Shown one piece after another: positions 1 to 5,616 of a DNA stretch of 9,086 nucleotides. Under the pieces are notes generated by a model that saw nothing but the letters and a program-made list of their open reading frames with translations, was not told the DNA's origin and did no database searches. Origin of the DNA: a bacterium (GTDB taxonomy: Bacteria; Spirochaetota; UBA4802; UBA5550); NCBI GenBank assembly GCA_024224995.1, contig JAAENB010000298.1:1-9086 (forward strand). Direction: 5' to 3'. The position numbers and the translations under genes were made by a program. Within the stretch, counting starts at the first letter, position 1. Every line of letters starts with the position of its first letter.

Positions 1-87
1 CCCCTGCTTTCCTCCACCCTGGTGAAAATCCGTCCTGGATTGCACCAGGGCAGGACCATCCGTGGTCCCTGTTCCGGAAAGCAGGGG
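1..87. repeat. Palindromic element folding as a three-helix junction
   Basis: Positions 1-12 are an exact reverse complement of 76-87 (CCCCTGCTTTCC against GGAAAGCAGGGG). Inside this closing stem lie two local hairpins: 17-24 pairs with 43-50 (CCCTGGTG/CACCAGGG), and 53-58 pairs with 63-68 (GGACCA/TGGTCC, four-base loop). The whole forms a compact three-way junction on either strand. It lies outside any credible gene; the short open frame across it has no start context or recognisable product. Such nested palindromy suits a dispersed palindromic repeat or a structured RNA, and the window cannot tell which. The element begins exactly at the window edge, so it may extend further left. Confidence 0.5.
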
Positions 88-157
88 GCCGCATCCCGCA
101 GGGGCTCATTCCCTGATACATTCGGTACCTGTCCTCAAGGGAGGAAGAACGTTATTC
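88..157. other. Non-coding spacer between two palindromic elements
   Basis: I see no gene, promoter or RNA gene here. Together with 246-285 this is the only part of the first 285 bases not taken up by the two inverted-repeat structures. An open frame at 22-225 crosses all of them but lacks a ribosome binding site and reads like translated repeat sequence, so it is not annotated. Confidence 0.4.
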
Positions 158-245
158 GCAATTTTAGTGATACCTCTTCAGAAGGTGAGGACTGTTTGAG
201 CAACGCGAGTTCCGCAGCCGGATGAAGAGGTATCACTAAAATTGC
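158..245. repeat. Perfect 23-bp inverted repeat with 42-nt centre
   Basis: Arm 158-180 is an exact reverse complement of arm 223-245. The 42-nt centre (181-222) includes the words CTGTTTGAGC and GAGTTCCGCAG. The unit is 88 bp long, and no target-site duplication is obvious at its ends. Neither side has a T-tract directly after the stem, so it is not a standard intrinsic terminator. It lies downstream of the beta-barrel gene and could still form a stable 3' end for that transcript. Perfect terminal inverted repeats around a short non-coding core also fit a miniature transposable element or dispersed repeat. Element identity is inferred; the repeat itself is certain. Confidence 0.75.
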
Positions 246-285
246 AAGCTGTACCCCCGAAAAATGAGCACATACGCTTCATTCT

Positions 286-1203
286 CTAAAAATTGACCCC
301 AAAATCGAGGCCGTAAATTTCCTTGATAAAATCCTGCTGCCGAAGGGGATTTACTACTGCGTATAACCCGAGGTAGACCGATTCCGAAAAGAAATACCTG
401 ATCCCTCCGGACAACAATAGTACCGGGTCCACTCCGGCCGCTTCAATACGCACCGATCCCGTATCAATGCCGCCGCGGTACAGCCGAAAGGAGCCGTATA
501 CTTCAATGTATGGTATAACAGGGTATATGCTGTCGGTATTGCAGGCCAGGGCTGCGGACATATAGTCATTCTTTAACCGGTCTTTGTAAAAAAATGCTCC
601 TTCCGAAAACGGGTTAAATCCAAAAAGTTTTACATATGTATCCTTTTGTACAGGATTTAAATAAAATCCTCCGTAAAAATCCTCATTATCCCCTTCTCGG
701 AATACATACAATAAATTAAAATGCAGGTATAATACATCGAAGATATCAAATTGCGAGATAAGCCCAAATTTAAACTCATTATTTCCCAGGGCTACATTCC
801 GCCACTCCCCGGAATGATAGGCATCCTTGCCCGTGGGAATCCTGAACTGAAACAACAATGCCATATGAATGGTATTTTCATTATAATCACCCAGGTAATA
901 CCGGATCTTGAGAAAAGCATCTCCCATTTCCGATTCCCCGGTCCACACCCCCTGGTGAACATATTCAAACAAAAGCCATAACGACAAATCCCGAAGCACC
1001 CCAAACCCCAGCCCAAAGCGCTCTTTCATAAAATTATCGTTTACCCGCCATAACTCCTCTCCCAGGGTAAGCTCAATCTCATCTTCCGGGATCATATAGA
1101 TTGTCTCTGTTACGGGCAGCCCAAATACTCTTTTTTCTCCGGGTATAAACAAAAATAGCGCCATTATTATGGCGCTAATTTTAATAGAGACCCTTATGTT
1201 CAT
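286..1203 (-). CDS. Probable outer-membrane beta-barrel protein, function unknown
   Basis: A 305-residue protein with a basic N-terminus and a hydrophobic stretch at about residues 8-20, which fits a Sec signal peptide cleaved near residue 28. The mature part is rich in aromatic and glycine residues in alternating amphipathic stretches and ends in the strand YGLDFGVNF. The C-terminal Phe is typical of proteins folded by the BAM machinery. I recognise no specific family; a small channel or structural porin-like protein is a guess. It follows rplT on the same strand with only 8 nt between stop and start, and there is no clear Shine-Dalgarno sequence, so translation may depend on coupling to rplT. 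A terminator-like hairpin lies over codons 9-17. An internal Met at residue 14 is an alternative start but would spoil the signal peptide. Confidence 0.75.
   Translation of the reverse strand: MNIRVSIKISAIIMALFLFIPGEKRVFGLPVTETIYMIPEDEIELTLGEELWRVNDNFMKERFGLGFGVLRDLSLWLLFEYVHQGVWTGESEMGDAFLKIRYYLGDYNENTIHMALLFQFRIPTGKDAYHSGEWRNVALGNNEFKFGLISQFDIFDVLYLHFNLLYVFREGDNEDFYGGFYLNPVQKDTYVKLFGFNPFSEGAFFYKDRLKNDYMSAALACNTDSIYPVIPYIEVYGSFRLYRGGIDTGSVRIEAAGVDPVLLLSGGIRYFFSESVYLGLYAVVNPLRQQDFIKEIYGLDFGVNF
1151..1177 (-). terminator. Intrinsic-terminator-like hairpin inside the barrel gene
   Basis: On the minus strand a perfect 9-bp stem (TAGCGCCAT/ATGGCGCTA; arms 1169-1177 and 1156-1164) with an AATA loop is followed at once by TTTTTGTTT. 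This is the classic form of a Rho-independent terminator. It lies 26 nt past the proposed start codon of the beta-barrel gene and 35 nt past the rplT stop codon, within the signal-peptide codons. It probably ends much of the infC-rpmI-rplT transcript, and may attenuate the downstream gene when ribosomes do not cover it. Confidence 0.65.
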
Positions 1204-1211
1204 TTTTGGGC

Positions 1212-1568
1212 TTATGCTGCCTTTTCCTTGACCTTCTCTACGATTTTGCCAAAGGCGTTCATATCCTTTACTGCAAGCTCAGCTAGCATCTTACGATTTA
1301 TCTCTATACCGGAGGCATGTAATCCTCCAATCAAACTGCTATAAGACATTCCACACATTCGAGCGGCCGCGTTTATTCGTGTTATCCACAGTGCTCTGAA
1401 ATCTCTCTTTTTCCGCTTTCGACTGATATATGAATTCTGAAGCGCCCTTCTCCTGGCATCTTTAGCTGTCCGAAAAAGCTTACTCCGTGCTCCTATATAT
1501 CCTTTCGCATCTTTTAGTATTTTCTTACTTCTTTTATGATGCACTCGTCCTGTTGTTGCTCTTGCCAT
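1212..1568 (-). CDS. rplT: 50S ribosomal protein L20
   Basis: A 118-residue, very basic protein of the usual L20 length. It has the conserved N-terminus MARATTGRVHHKRSKK, the YIGARSKLFRTAKDA segment, and the C-terminal globular part with FRALWITRINAA and SYSSLIGGLHASGIEINRK. L20 binds 23S rRNA early in assembly of the large subunit; in E. coli and Bacillus it also represses its own operon by binding mRNA. The start is firm: AGGAGG lies 7 nt before ATG. It follows rpmI with a 37-nt gap in the usual infC-rpmI-rplT order. The next gene downstream starts 8 nt after its stop codon. Confidence 0.98.
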   Translation of the reverse strand: MARATTGRVHHKRSKKILKDAKGYIGARSKLFRTAKDARRRALQNSYISRKRKKRDFRALWITRINAAARMCGMSYSSLIGGLHASGIEINRKMLAELAVKDMNAFGKIVEKVKEKAA

Positions 1569-1605
1569 CTATTTTCCTCCTTTACGAAACCTCTACGTAC
1601 TCTTT

Positions 1606-1803
1606 TTACGCGTAAGGCAACATTCTTTTAATCTTTTTTCCTTCTGCTTCACTGGCAACTTGTGTTCCCCGTAAATTTCTCTTTCTTTTTGGAGATTTTC
1701 TCTCAAGCAGATGACTTTTATATGCCTTCGCTCGTATTACTTTTCCGTTTTTCGTAATTTTAAATCTCTTTTTTGCTCCACTGTTAGACTTCATCTTCGG
1801 CAT
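1606..1803 (-). CDS. rpmI: 50S ribosomal protein L35
   Basis: A 65-residue basic protein matching L35 in length and sequence: [17 protein letters not shown] at the start, followed by [17 protein letters not shown] and the RMLPYA ending. It is a component of the large ribosomal subunit. A GGGG-type ribosome binding site lies 8 nt before ATG. It sits between infC (20-nt gap) and rplT (37-nt gap), the conserved arrangement in many bacteria. In E. coli, translation of this gene is the point at which L20 exerts repression; whether that holds here cannot be seen. Confidence 0.98.
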   Translation of the reverse strand: MPKMKSNSGAKKRFKITKNGKVIRAKAYKSHLLERKSPKRKRNLRGTQVASEAEGKKIKRMLPYA

Positions 1804-1823
1804 TGTCTTTTCCCCGTCTTCTT

Positions 1824-2378
1824 TTAATTTTTCTTACCGGTTCCCTTCAATGACATAACCATGGTAATATTTCTTCCTTCCTGTGAAGGTTTTTTTTCTG
1901 TTATCGCGATTTCCTCAAGTTCGTTCAGGATTCGCTTCATTACTTCAAAACCAAGCTCCGGATGAACCATCTCCCGGCCCCGAAACATTAACGTAAACTT
2001 TACCTTGTCCCCTTTCTCTAAAAAACCTCGTGCTCGCTTAACCTTATGCGCAAAATCATGAGCATCTATGGCAGGCCGTAACTTTATTTCCTTTATATGG
2101 ATAACCTTCTGCTTCTTTTTGGCCTCTTTCAACATTTTCTGCTGTTCAAATTTAAACTTGCTATAGTCAATTATTTTAACAATAGGAGGATCCTGGTTTG
2201 GTGATATTTCAACCAGATCTAGCCCTCTATTTTGAGCCATGTCCAGTGCGGCATCAACCGAAATTACAACAGCTTCTCCTTCCTCACCAACCAACCGTAC
2301 CTCCTTGGCTTCAATGAGTTCATTTACCCTGTATTTTTCAGACTTTTCTCGACCAGGCCTTCGTCCTTTTGTAACCAA
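1824..2378 (-). CDS. infC: Translation initiation factor IF-3
   Basis: A 184-residue protein of normal IF-3 length. The N-domain begins at [19 protein letters not shown] (about residues 16-35) and carries the [20 protein letters not shown] region. A charged Lys-rich linker follows, then a C-domain with [19 protein letters not shown] and a late MVMSLKG strand. IF-3 binds the 30S subunit, discriminates against wrong start codons and prevents premature subunit joining. The only reasonable start is TTG (2376-2378), with a GGGGG run (2389-2393) at suitable distance. There is no ATG in frame before the conserved N-domain. A non-AUG start is known for infC in E. coli (AUU), where it lets IF-3 repress its own translation; the TTG here could act likewise. 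It heads infC-rpmI-rplT and follows thrS after a 202-nt spacer. Confidence 0.95.
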   Translation of the reverse strand: MVTKGRRPGREKSEKYRVNELIEAKEVRLVGEEGEAVVISVDAALDMAQNRGLDLVEISPNQDPPIVKIIDYSKFKFEQQKMLKEAKKKQKVIHIKEIKLRPAIDAHDFAHKVKRARGFLEKGDKVKFTLMFRGREMVHPELGFEVMKRILNELEEIAITEKKPSQEGRNITMVMSLKGTGKKN

Positions 2379-2580
2379 TATCTTACTACCCCCGAAATTA
2401 TTTAATTTTTACCGGAAAGAGTATCTCTTTCACGTTAATTCTTTGTTTGATCAGCTTCTTGATCAAAAATCAGTATGAAGTAATAGTTATATCAAAATCA
2501 ACTAAATTTTGTTTATTGATCAAGTATTTTTTATAAAGCTCAAAAAATATATTGCCCGGGGGTATTTTTCGATTTTTCAT
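2379..2580 (-). promoter_or_regulatory. thrS-infC spacer with mutually exclusive TGATCA pairings
   Basis: This AT-rich untranslated spacer holds three copies of a TTGATCA-type word. In the minus-strand RNA, arm 2460-2467 can pair with 2446-2453 to form a local 8-bp hairpin (TTTGATCA/TGATCAAA, six-base loop). Almost the same bases, 2459-2467, can instead pair with 2516-2524 over 9 bp (CTTGATCAA/TTGATCAAG). The two pairings exclude each other. Neither is followed by a T-tract, so a simple intrinsic terminator is unlikely. I found no convincing -35/-10 pair. The place is right for an infC leader controlled by L20 or IF-3, but function is inferred only from position and pairing. Confidence 0.4.
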
Positions 2581-4500
2581 CTATTCACGGCTCTTTACAT
2601 TCTCCTTAATCATGTCCATAAACGCTTCCATCTTCATTACCGTCGATTTATTCTCCCCTCGCTTACGTACCGACACATTGCCGTCTGCCACTTCTTTCTC
2701 GCCAACTACCCCTATATACGGTACTTTTTTCGCTATCGCTGCCTTGATCTTGTACCCTATTGACTCATTTCGCAGGTCGCTCTCCACTCGCATCTCTTCC
2801 TGCAGCATTTTCATTTTCATATCTTCCGCGTAGGATACCTGGTCTTCCGACACGGTGACCAAAACAGCCTGTATCGGTGCCAGCCACACCGGAAATTTTC
2901 CGCTGAAATGCTCTATCAGTATCCCTATAAACCGCTCCAGAGATCCAAGCAGCGCCCGGTGTATCATTATGGGCCGGTGCTTCTGCCCGTCGGACCCTAC
3001 ATAACTCACGTCAAAACGCTCGGGCAGGTTAAAATCGACCTGTATTGTACTACACTGCCATTCTCTTCCTATGGCATCATTTATCTTTATGTCAATCTTG
3101 GGTCCGTAAAAAACTCCTTCTCCCGGATCAAGCTTATAATCTATATTATTCTTCTCAAGCGCCATTTTTAACGCGTTCGTTGCCACATCCCAGTTCCTGT
3201 CGGTTCCTACCGATTTTTCCGGCCGTGTTGACAAATATATCTTTTTCTCTTTAAATCCAAATGTTTCAAGCATTTCCAGGGTAAATTCCAGTACTTCCCT
3301 TATTTCGTCCTCTGCCTGCTCTTCACTACAAAATATATGCGCGTCATCCTGGGTAAATCCTCGAACCCTGGTTAAGCCATGCAATACTCCGGACCGCTCA
3401 TACCGGTATACTGTTCCCATTTCAAATCCCCGGTACGGTAAATCCCGGTAACTCTTCATGCTGTTGGTAAATATCTTTATTTGCGACGGGCAGTTCATTG
3501 GTTTTAAATAATAATCCTGCTCATCTATCCGTATTGGAGAATACATATTCTCACTATAAAATCCCAGGTGACCCGATGTCTCATACAATTCCCCCCGCGC
3601 TATATGGGGAACTGAAAACAGCTTATATCCACGTTTTAAATGCTCTGCTGTTGAAAATTTATCGATTATAAACTTGAGTACCGCTCCATTGGGATGCCAG
3701 AGCGGCAGACCGGCTCCCACTTCATTACTAAATGAAAACAGGTCCAATTCCTTGCCAAGTTTCCGGTGATCACGCTTTTTCGCCTCTTCAAGGAGATTCA
3801 AATACTTCTTTAATTCTTTCTTATCGGGAAATGCGACTCCATAGACCCGCTGCAGCATCTTATTCTTTTCGTCTCCGCGCCAGTATGCCCCGGCTATTGA
3901 CAGGAGCTTAAATGCCTTCAGATATGATGTTCTTGGGGCATGAGGCCCTCTACAAAGATCGGTAAACTCTCCCTGGCGATAGATCGAGACCGTGCCGTCT
4001 TCCAGCTCATCCAGCATCTCTACCTTGTATATCTCTCCCATATCGGCGAAAAACTTCTTCGCTTCATCACGCGGCATCTCTTCCCTGATTACTTCCAGAT
4101 CCTCTTCCACGATCTTTGCCATTTCCTGCTCGATCTTCTCCAGATCCTCAGGTGAGATGCTCTTTTCAAGGTCTATATCATAATAAAATCCCGTATCTAC
4201 TGTGGGGCCTATTGCGAATTTCGCTTCAGGATACATCCGTTTTATAGCCTGAGCCATTAAATGCGCTCCCGAATGCCAGAATGTGTCTTTTCCTTCAGGT
4301 GTCTTAAGTGTGTTTACTTTCAGCGCCGCGTCCGTTGTTACCCGGTAAGACAAATCAACAGCGTTATCATCAATCTGTGCCGATACTGCCGCCTTTTGCA
4401 GTCCAGCCCCTATGTTGCCTATTATCTCAAAAACAGTACTCCCCTTCTCCACTTCTAATACACTTGAATCGGGCAGGGTTATTTTTATTTTCTCACTCAA
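2581..4500 (-). CDS. thrS: Threonyl-tRNA synthetase
   Basis: A 639-residue class II synthetase that charges tRNA-Thr. It has an N-terminal TGS domain (about 1-65) and an editing domain with HSGAH (His76, His80), Cys183 and His187. The catalytic core carries zinc ligands that align with E. coli ThrRS: Cys337 in MNCP, His388 in DDAH and His514 in MIHRALLGS. Motif 2 is near FEMGTVYRYERSG, and a C-terminal anticodon-binding domain begins around 537. The start is TTG at 4498-4500: GGAG (4508-4511) lies 7 nt upstream, and translation from here gives the expected N-terminus SEKIKITLPD. A longer frame to 4572 would translate a terminator-like hairpin and is rejected. It lies between tRNA-Val and infC, all on one strand. 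Confidence 0.97.
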   Translation of the reverse strand: MSEKIKITLPDSSVLEVEKGSTVFEIIGNIGAGLQKAAVSAQIDDNAVDLSYRVTTDAALKVNTLKTPEGKDTFWHSGAHLMAQAIKRMYPEAKFAIGPTVDTGFYYDIDLEKSISPEDLEKIEQEMAKIVEEDLEVIREEMPRDEAKKFFADMGEIYKVEMLDELEDGTVSIYRQGEFTDLCRGPHAPRTSYLKAFKLLSIAGAYWRGDEKNKMLQRVYGVAFPDKKELKKYLNLLEEAKKRDHRKLGKELDLFSFSNEVGAGLPLWHPNGAVLKFIIDKFSTAEHLKRGYKLFSVPHIARGELYETSGHLGFYSENMYSPIRIDEQDYYLKPMNCPSQIKIFTNSMKSYRDLPYRGFEMGTVYRYERSGVLHGLTRVRGFTQDDAHIFCSEEQAEDEIREVLEFTLEMLETFGFKEKKIYLSTRPEKSVGTDRNWDVATNALKMALEKNNIDYKLDPGEGVFYGPKIDIKINDAIGREWQCSTIQVDFNLPERFDVSYVGSDGQKHRPIMIHRALLGSLERFIGILIEHFSGKFPVWLAPIQAVLVTVSEDQVSYAEDMKMKMLQEEMRVESDLRNESIGYKIKAAIAKKVPYIGVVGEKEVADGNVSVRKRGENKSTVMKMEAFMDMIKENVKSRE

Positions 4501-4532
4501 TTGACTTCTCCGGGTATTTTTTTGCGACTTGT

Positions 4533-4572
4533 AAAAATGTATAGAGACACGCTTTAACGTGTCTCCATACAT
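4533..4572 (-). terminator. Terminator or attenuator between tRNA-Val and thrS
   Basis: Arms 4537-4551 and 4558-4572 form a 15-bp stem with one G-U pair in the minus-strand RNA (GAGACACG/CGTGTCTC core, ATGTAT/ATACAT base), a six-base loop, and a T-run immediately after it. This is a good intrinsic terminator for the tRNA transcript. It ends only 32 nt before the thrS start, and 15 nt separate it from the tRNA. There is therefore little room for a separate thrS promoter below it, and read-through or attenuation is likely to set thrS expression. Confidence 0.75.
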
Positions 4573-4587
4573 ACTTCATATTCATTG

Positions 4588-4661
4588 TGAGCGATATTGG
4601 AGTTGAACCAACGACCTCCTGCGTGTCGGGCAGGCGCTCTAACCAACTGAGCTAATCGCTC
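4588..4661 (-). tRNA. tRNA-Val (anticodon GAC)
   Basis: A complete 74-nt cloverleaf. The acceptor stem is GAGCGAT/ATCGCTC with discriminator A, and the D-arm is GCTC-AGTTGGTTA-GAGC. The anticodon arm is CCTGC-CCGACAC-GCAGG, the variable loop is AGGTC, and the T-arm is GTTGG-TTCAACT-CCAAT. The anticodon at positions 34-36 reads GAC, decoding GTC/GTT valine codons. The CCA end is not encoded and would be added after transcription. Position 33 is C where nearly all tRNAs have U. A sigma70-type promoter lies just upstream and a terminator-like hairpin just downstream. Confidence 0.93.
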
Positions 4662-4678
4662 TTAAACATCTAACCAAT

Positions 4679-4708
4679 TCAATATTTTTTTTGTACCCGT
4701 ATTGTCAA
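4679..4708 (-). promoter_or_regulatory. Promoter for tRNA-Val (and perhaps thrS)
   Basis: The minus strand shows a perfect -35 TTGACA (4703-4708), an 18-nt spacer ending in a run of eight A, and a -10 candidate TATTGA (4679-4684). Transcription would start about 10 nt before the tRNA 5' end, as expected for a tRNA gene. The -10 match is modest, so the exact start is uncertain. Confidence 0.55.
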
Positions 4709-4732
4709 CTATTTTTTTATTATTCCCGAAAA

Positions 4733-5458
4733 TCACTTCAGTAAATTTAAAATTTCCGCTTTTGTTTCCGCATAAAGTACAGCTTCAATGACCCTGTCAA
4801 GCTTCTCATGGCTCTCCACAGGCCTTATTAATTCAATTTCATCCTCAGATATTCCAAATTTTGCTGACATTAAACTGATCAATGCGGCCTGCTTCCCTGT
4901 TATTTTTGCCTCATTTTTTCCTTTAATTTTTCCTTCGTTATATATATCCTGCTCCCACCTGGCAAGATCATTATAAAATTCCTTTTCATCTTCAATATAT
5001 ATAATATCATCTTCCGTAAGAGCTGATTTATTCAGCCGTCTCATCATCTCTTCAAATACGGTATCTCCCGAAAATTCTTTAAAATCGTCTTCTTTATTAT
5101 TCGAGTTCCTGGTTCTTTCCGCGAACTCAAACCACTTTTTATAGGGTTTTATTTTCTTATTTTTTATGATATTCTTCTGAAACATAAATATCAGGCGATT
5201 TTTGGGCAAAAAATCGAGTTTTTTTGTCTTATTTGACAATAATTTTAGCACTTCAACAATTATATAACTGTCTCCGATCTTACACCTGAAATCGAACTCC
5301 ACTACTGCGGCATCATCAGTTACCCGGTGTTTTTCTTTTAACAGCTCTATTGAATCGATCTCTATTTCCAAAAAATCTTCAAGAAAGCGTTTTGATATCT
5401 CCGTGTCGGAAAAGACCTTTTTATAAAACCTGTCGTAATTTAGTGGCGCGAGATACAT
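4733..5458 (-). CDS. Rpn/PD-(D/E)XK nuclease-family transposase-like protein, internally shortened
   Basis: A 241-residue protein. The N-terminus has the pattern of Rpn-family recombination-promoting nucleases and related putative transposases (DRFYKKVFSDTEISKRFLED), followed by VEFDFRCKIGDSYIIVEV. Asp56 and Glu69 would be the first catalytic acids. Relatives usually continue E-x-Q with a segment rich in Tyr and aromatic residues; here the sequence reads EVLKLLSNKTKK and jumps to LPKNRLIFMFQ, normally found much further on. A C-terminal charged helix and a MSAKFGISEDEIE tail complete it. It therefore seems to lack several tens of residues including the catalytic Gln/Lys, and may be inactive although the frame is open. 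ATG is at 5456-5458; GGAG lies 12 nt upstream, a rather long distance. Such genes are mobile and often multicopy, so it is probably unrelated in function to its neighbours. Confidence 0.7.
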   Translation of the reverse strand: MYLAPLNYDRFYKKVFSDTEISKRFLEDFLEIEIDSIELLKEKHRVTDDAAVVEFDFRCKIGDSYIIVEVLKLLSNKTKKLDFLPKNRLIFMFQKNIIKNKKIKPYKKWFEFAERTRNSNNKEDDFKEFSGDTVFEEMMRRLNKSALTEDDIIYIEDEKEFYNDLARWEQDIYNEGKIKGKNEAKITGKQAALISLMSAKFGISEDEIELIRPVESHEKLDRVIEAVLYAETKAEILNLLK

Positions 5459-5509
5459 TGATTGCTTCGTCTCCGTTTGATTTTTATCGGCTTTTTATCG
5501 AAGATAGTG

Positions 5510-5515
5510 ATTATA
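5510..5515 (-). promoter_or_regulatory. Possible -10 box for the nuclease gene
   Basis: A perfect TATAAT occurs on the minus strand 52 nt before the nuclease ATG, but no good -35 element stands 16-18 nt upstream of it. Two copies of CGATAAAAA (5481-5489 and 5492-5500, minus strand) lie between it and the gene. They may be an operator or chance. Confidence 0.25.
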
Positions 5516-5552
5516 CCCGGAGATTTCAAGCAAATAATTTGTTTACACATGC

Positions 5553-5581
5553 TTGACAATAGACATTTTTTTTGATAAATT
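5553..5581 (+). promoter_or_regulatory. Promoter for the DUF4157 operon
   Basis: TTGACA (5553-5558), a 17-nt spacer and TAAATT (5576-5581) make a plausible sigma70-type promoter 36 nt before the DUF4157 start codon. It is divergent from the nuclease gene. The -35 is perfect and the -10 matches four of six positions. Confidence 0.45.
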
Positions 5582-5616
5582 TTAATCTATAACAATCTTC
5601 CCCCAGGAGTAAAACC

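Noticed and set aside
22..225. 67-residue open frame on the plus strand
   Set aside because: It runs through two palindromic elements, has no ribosome binding site and no recognisable protein features; it is most likely translated repeat DNA.
1..245. CRISPR array or integron attC sites
   Set aside because: The repeats here are inverted, not regularly spaced direct repeats, and I see no attC core motifs or integrase gene.
2531..2580. Possible terminator just after thrS (a CCCCCGGG core with A/T flanks and a T6 run)
   Set aside because: The GC core has no room for a loop and the flanking A/T pairing is broken by mismatches, so a stable hairpin is not supported.
4501..4572. 24-residue N-terminal extension of thrS from an ATG at 4572
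   Set aside because: It would translate the 15-bp terminator stem, and the TTG at 4498-4500 has a well-spaced GGAG and gives the standard TGS-domain N-terminus.
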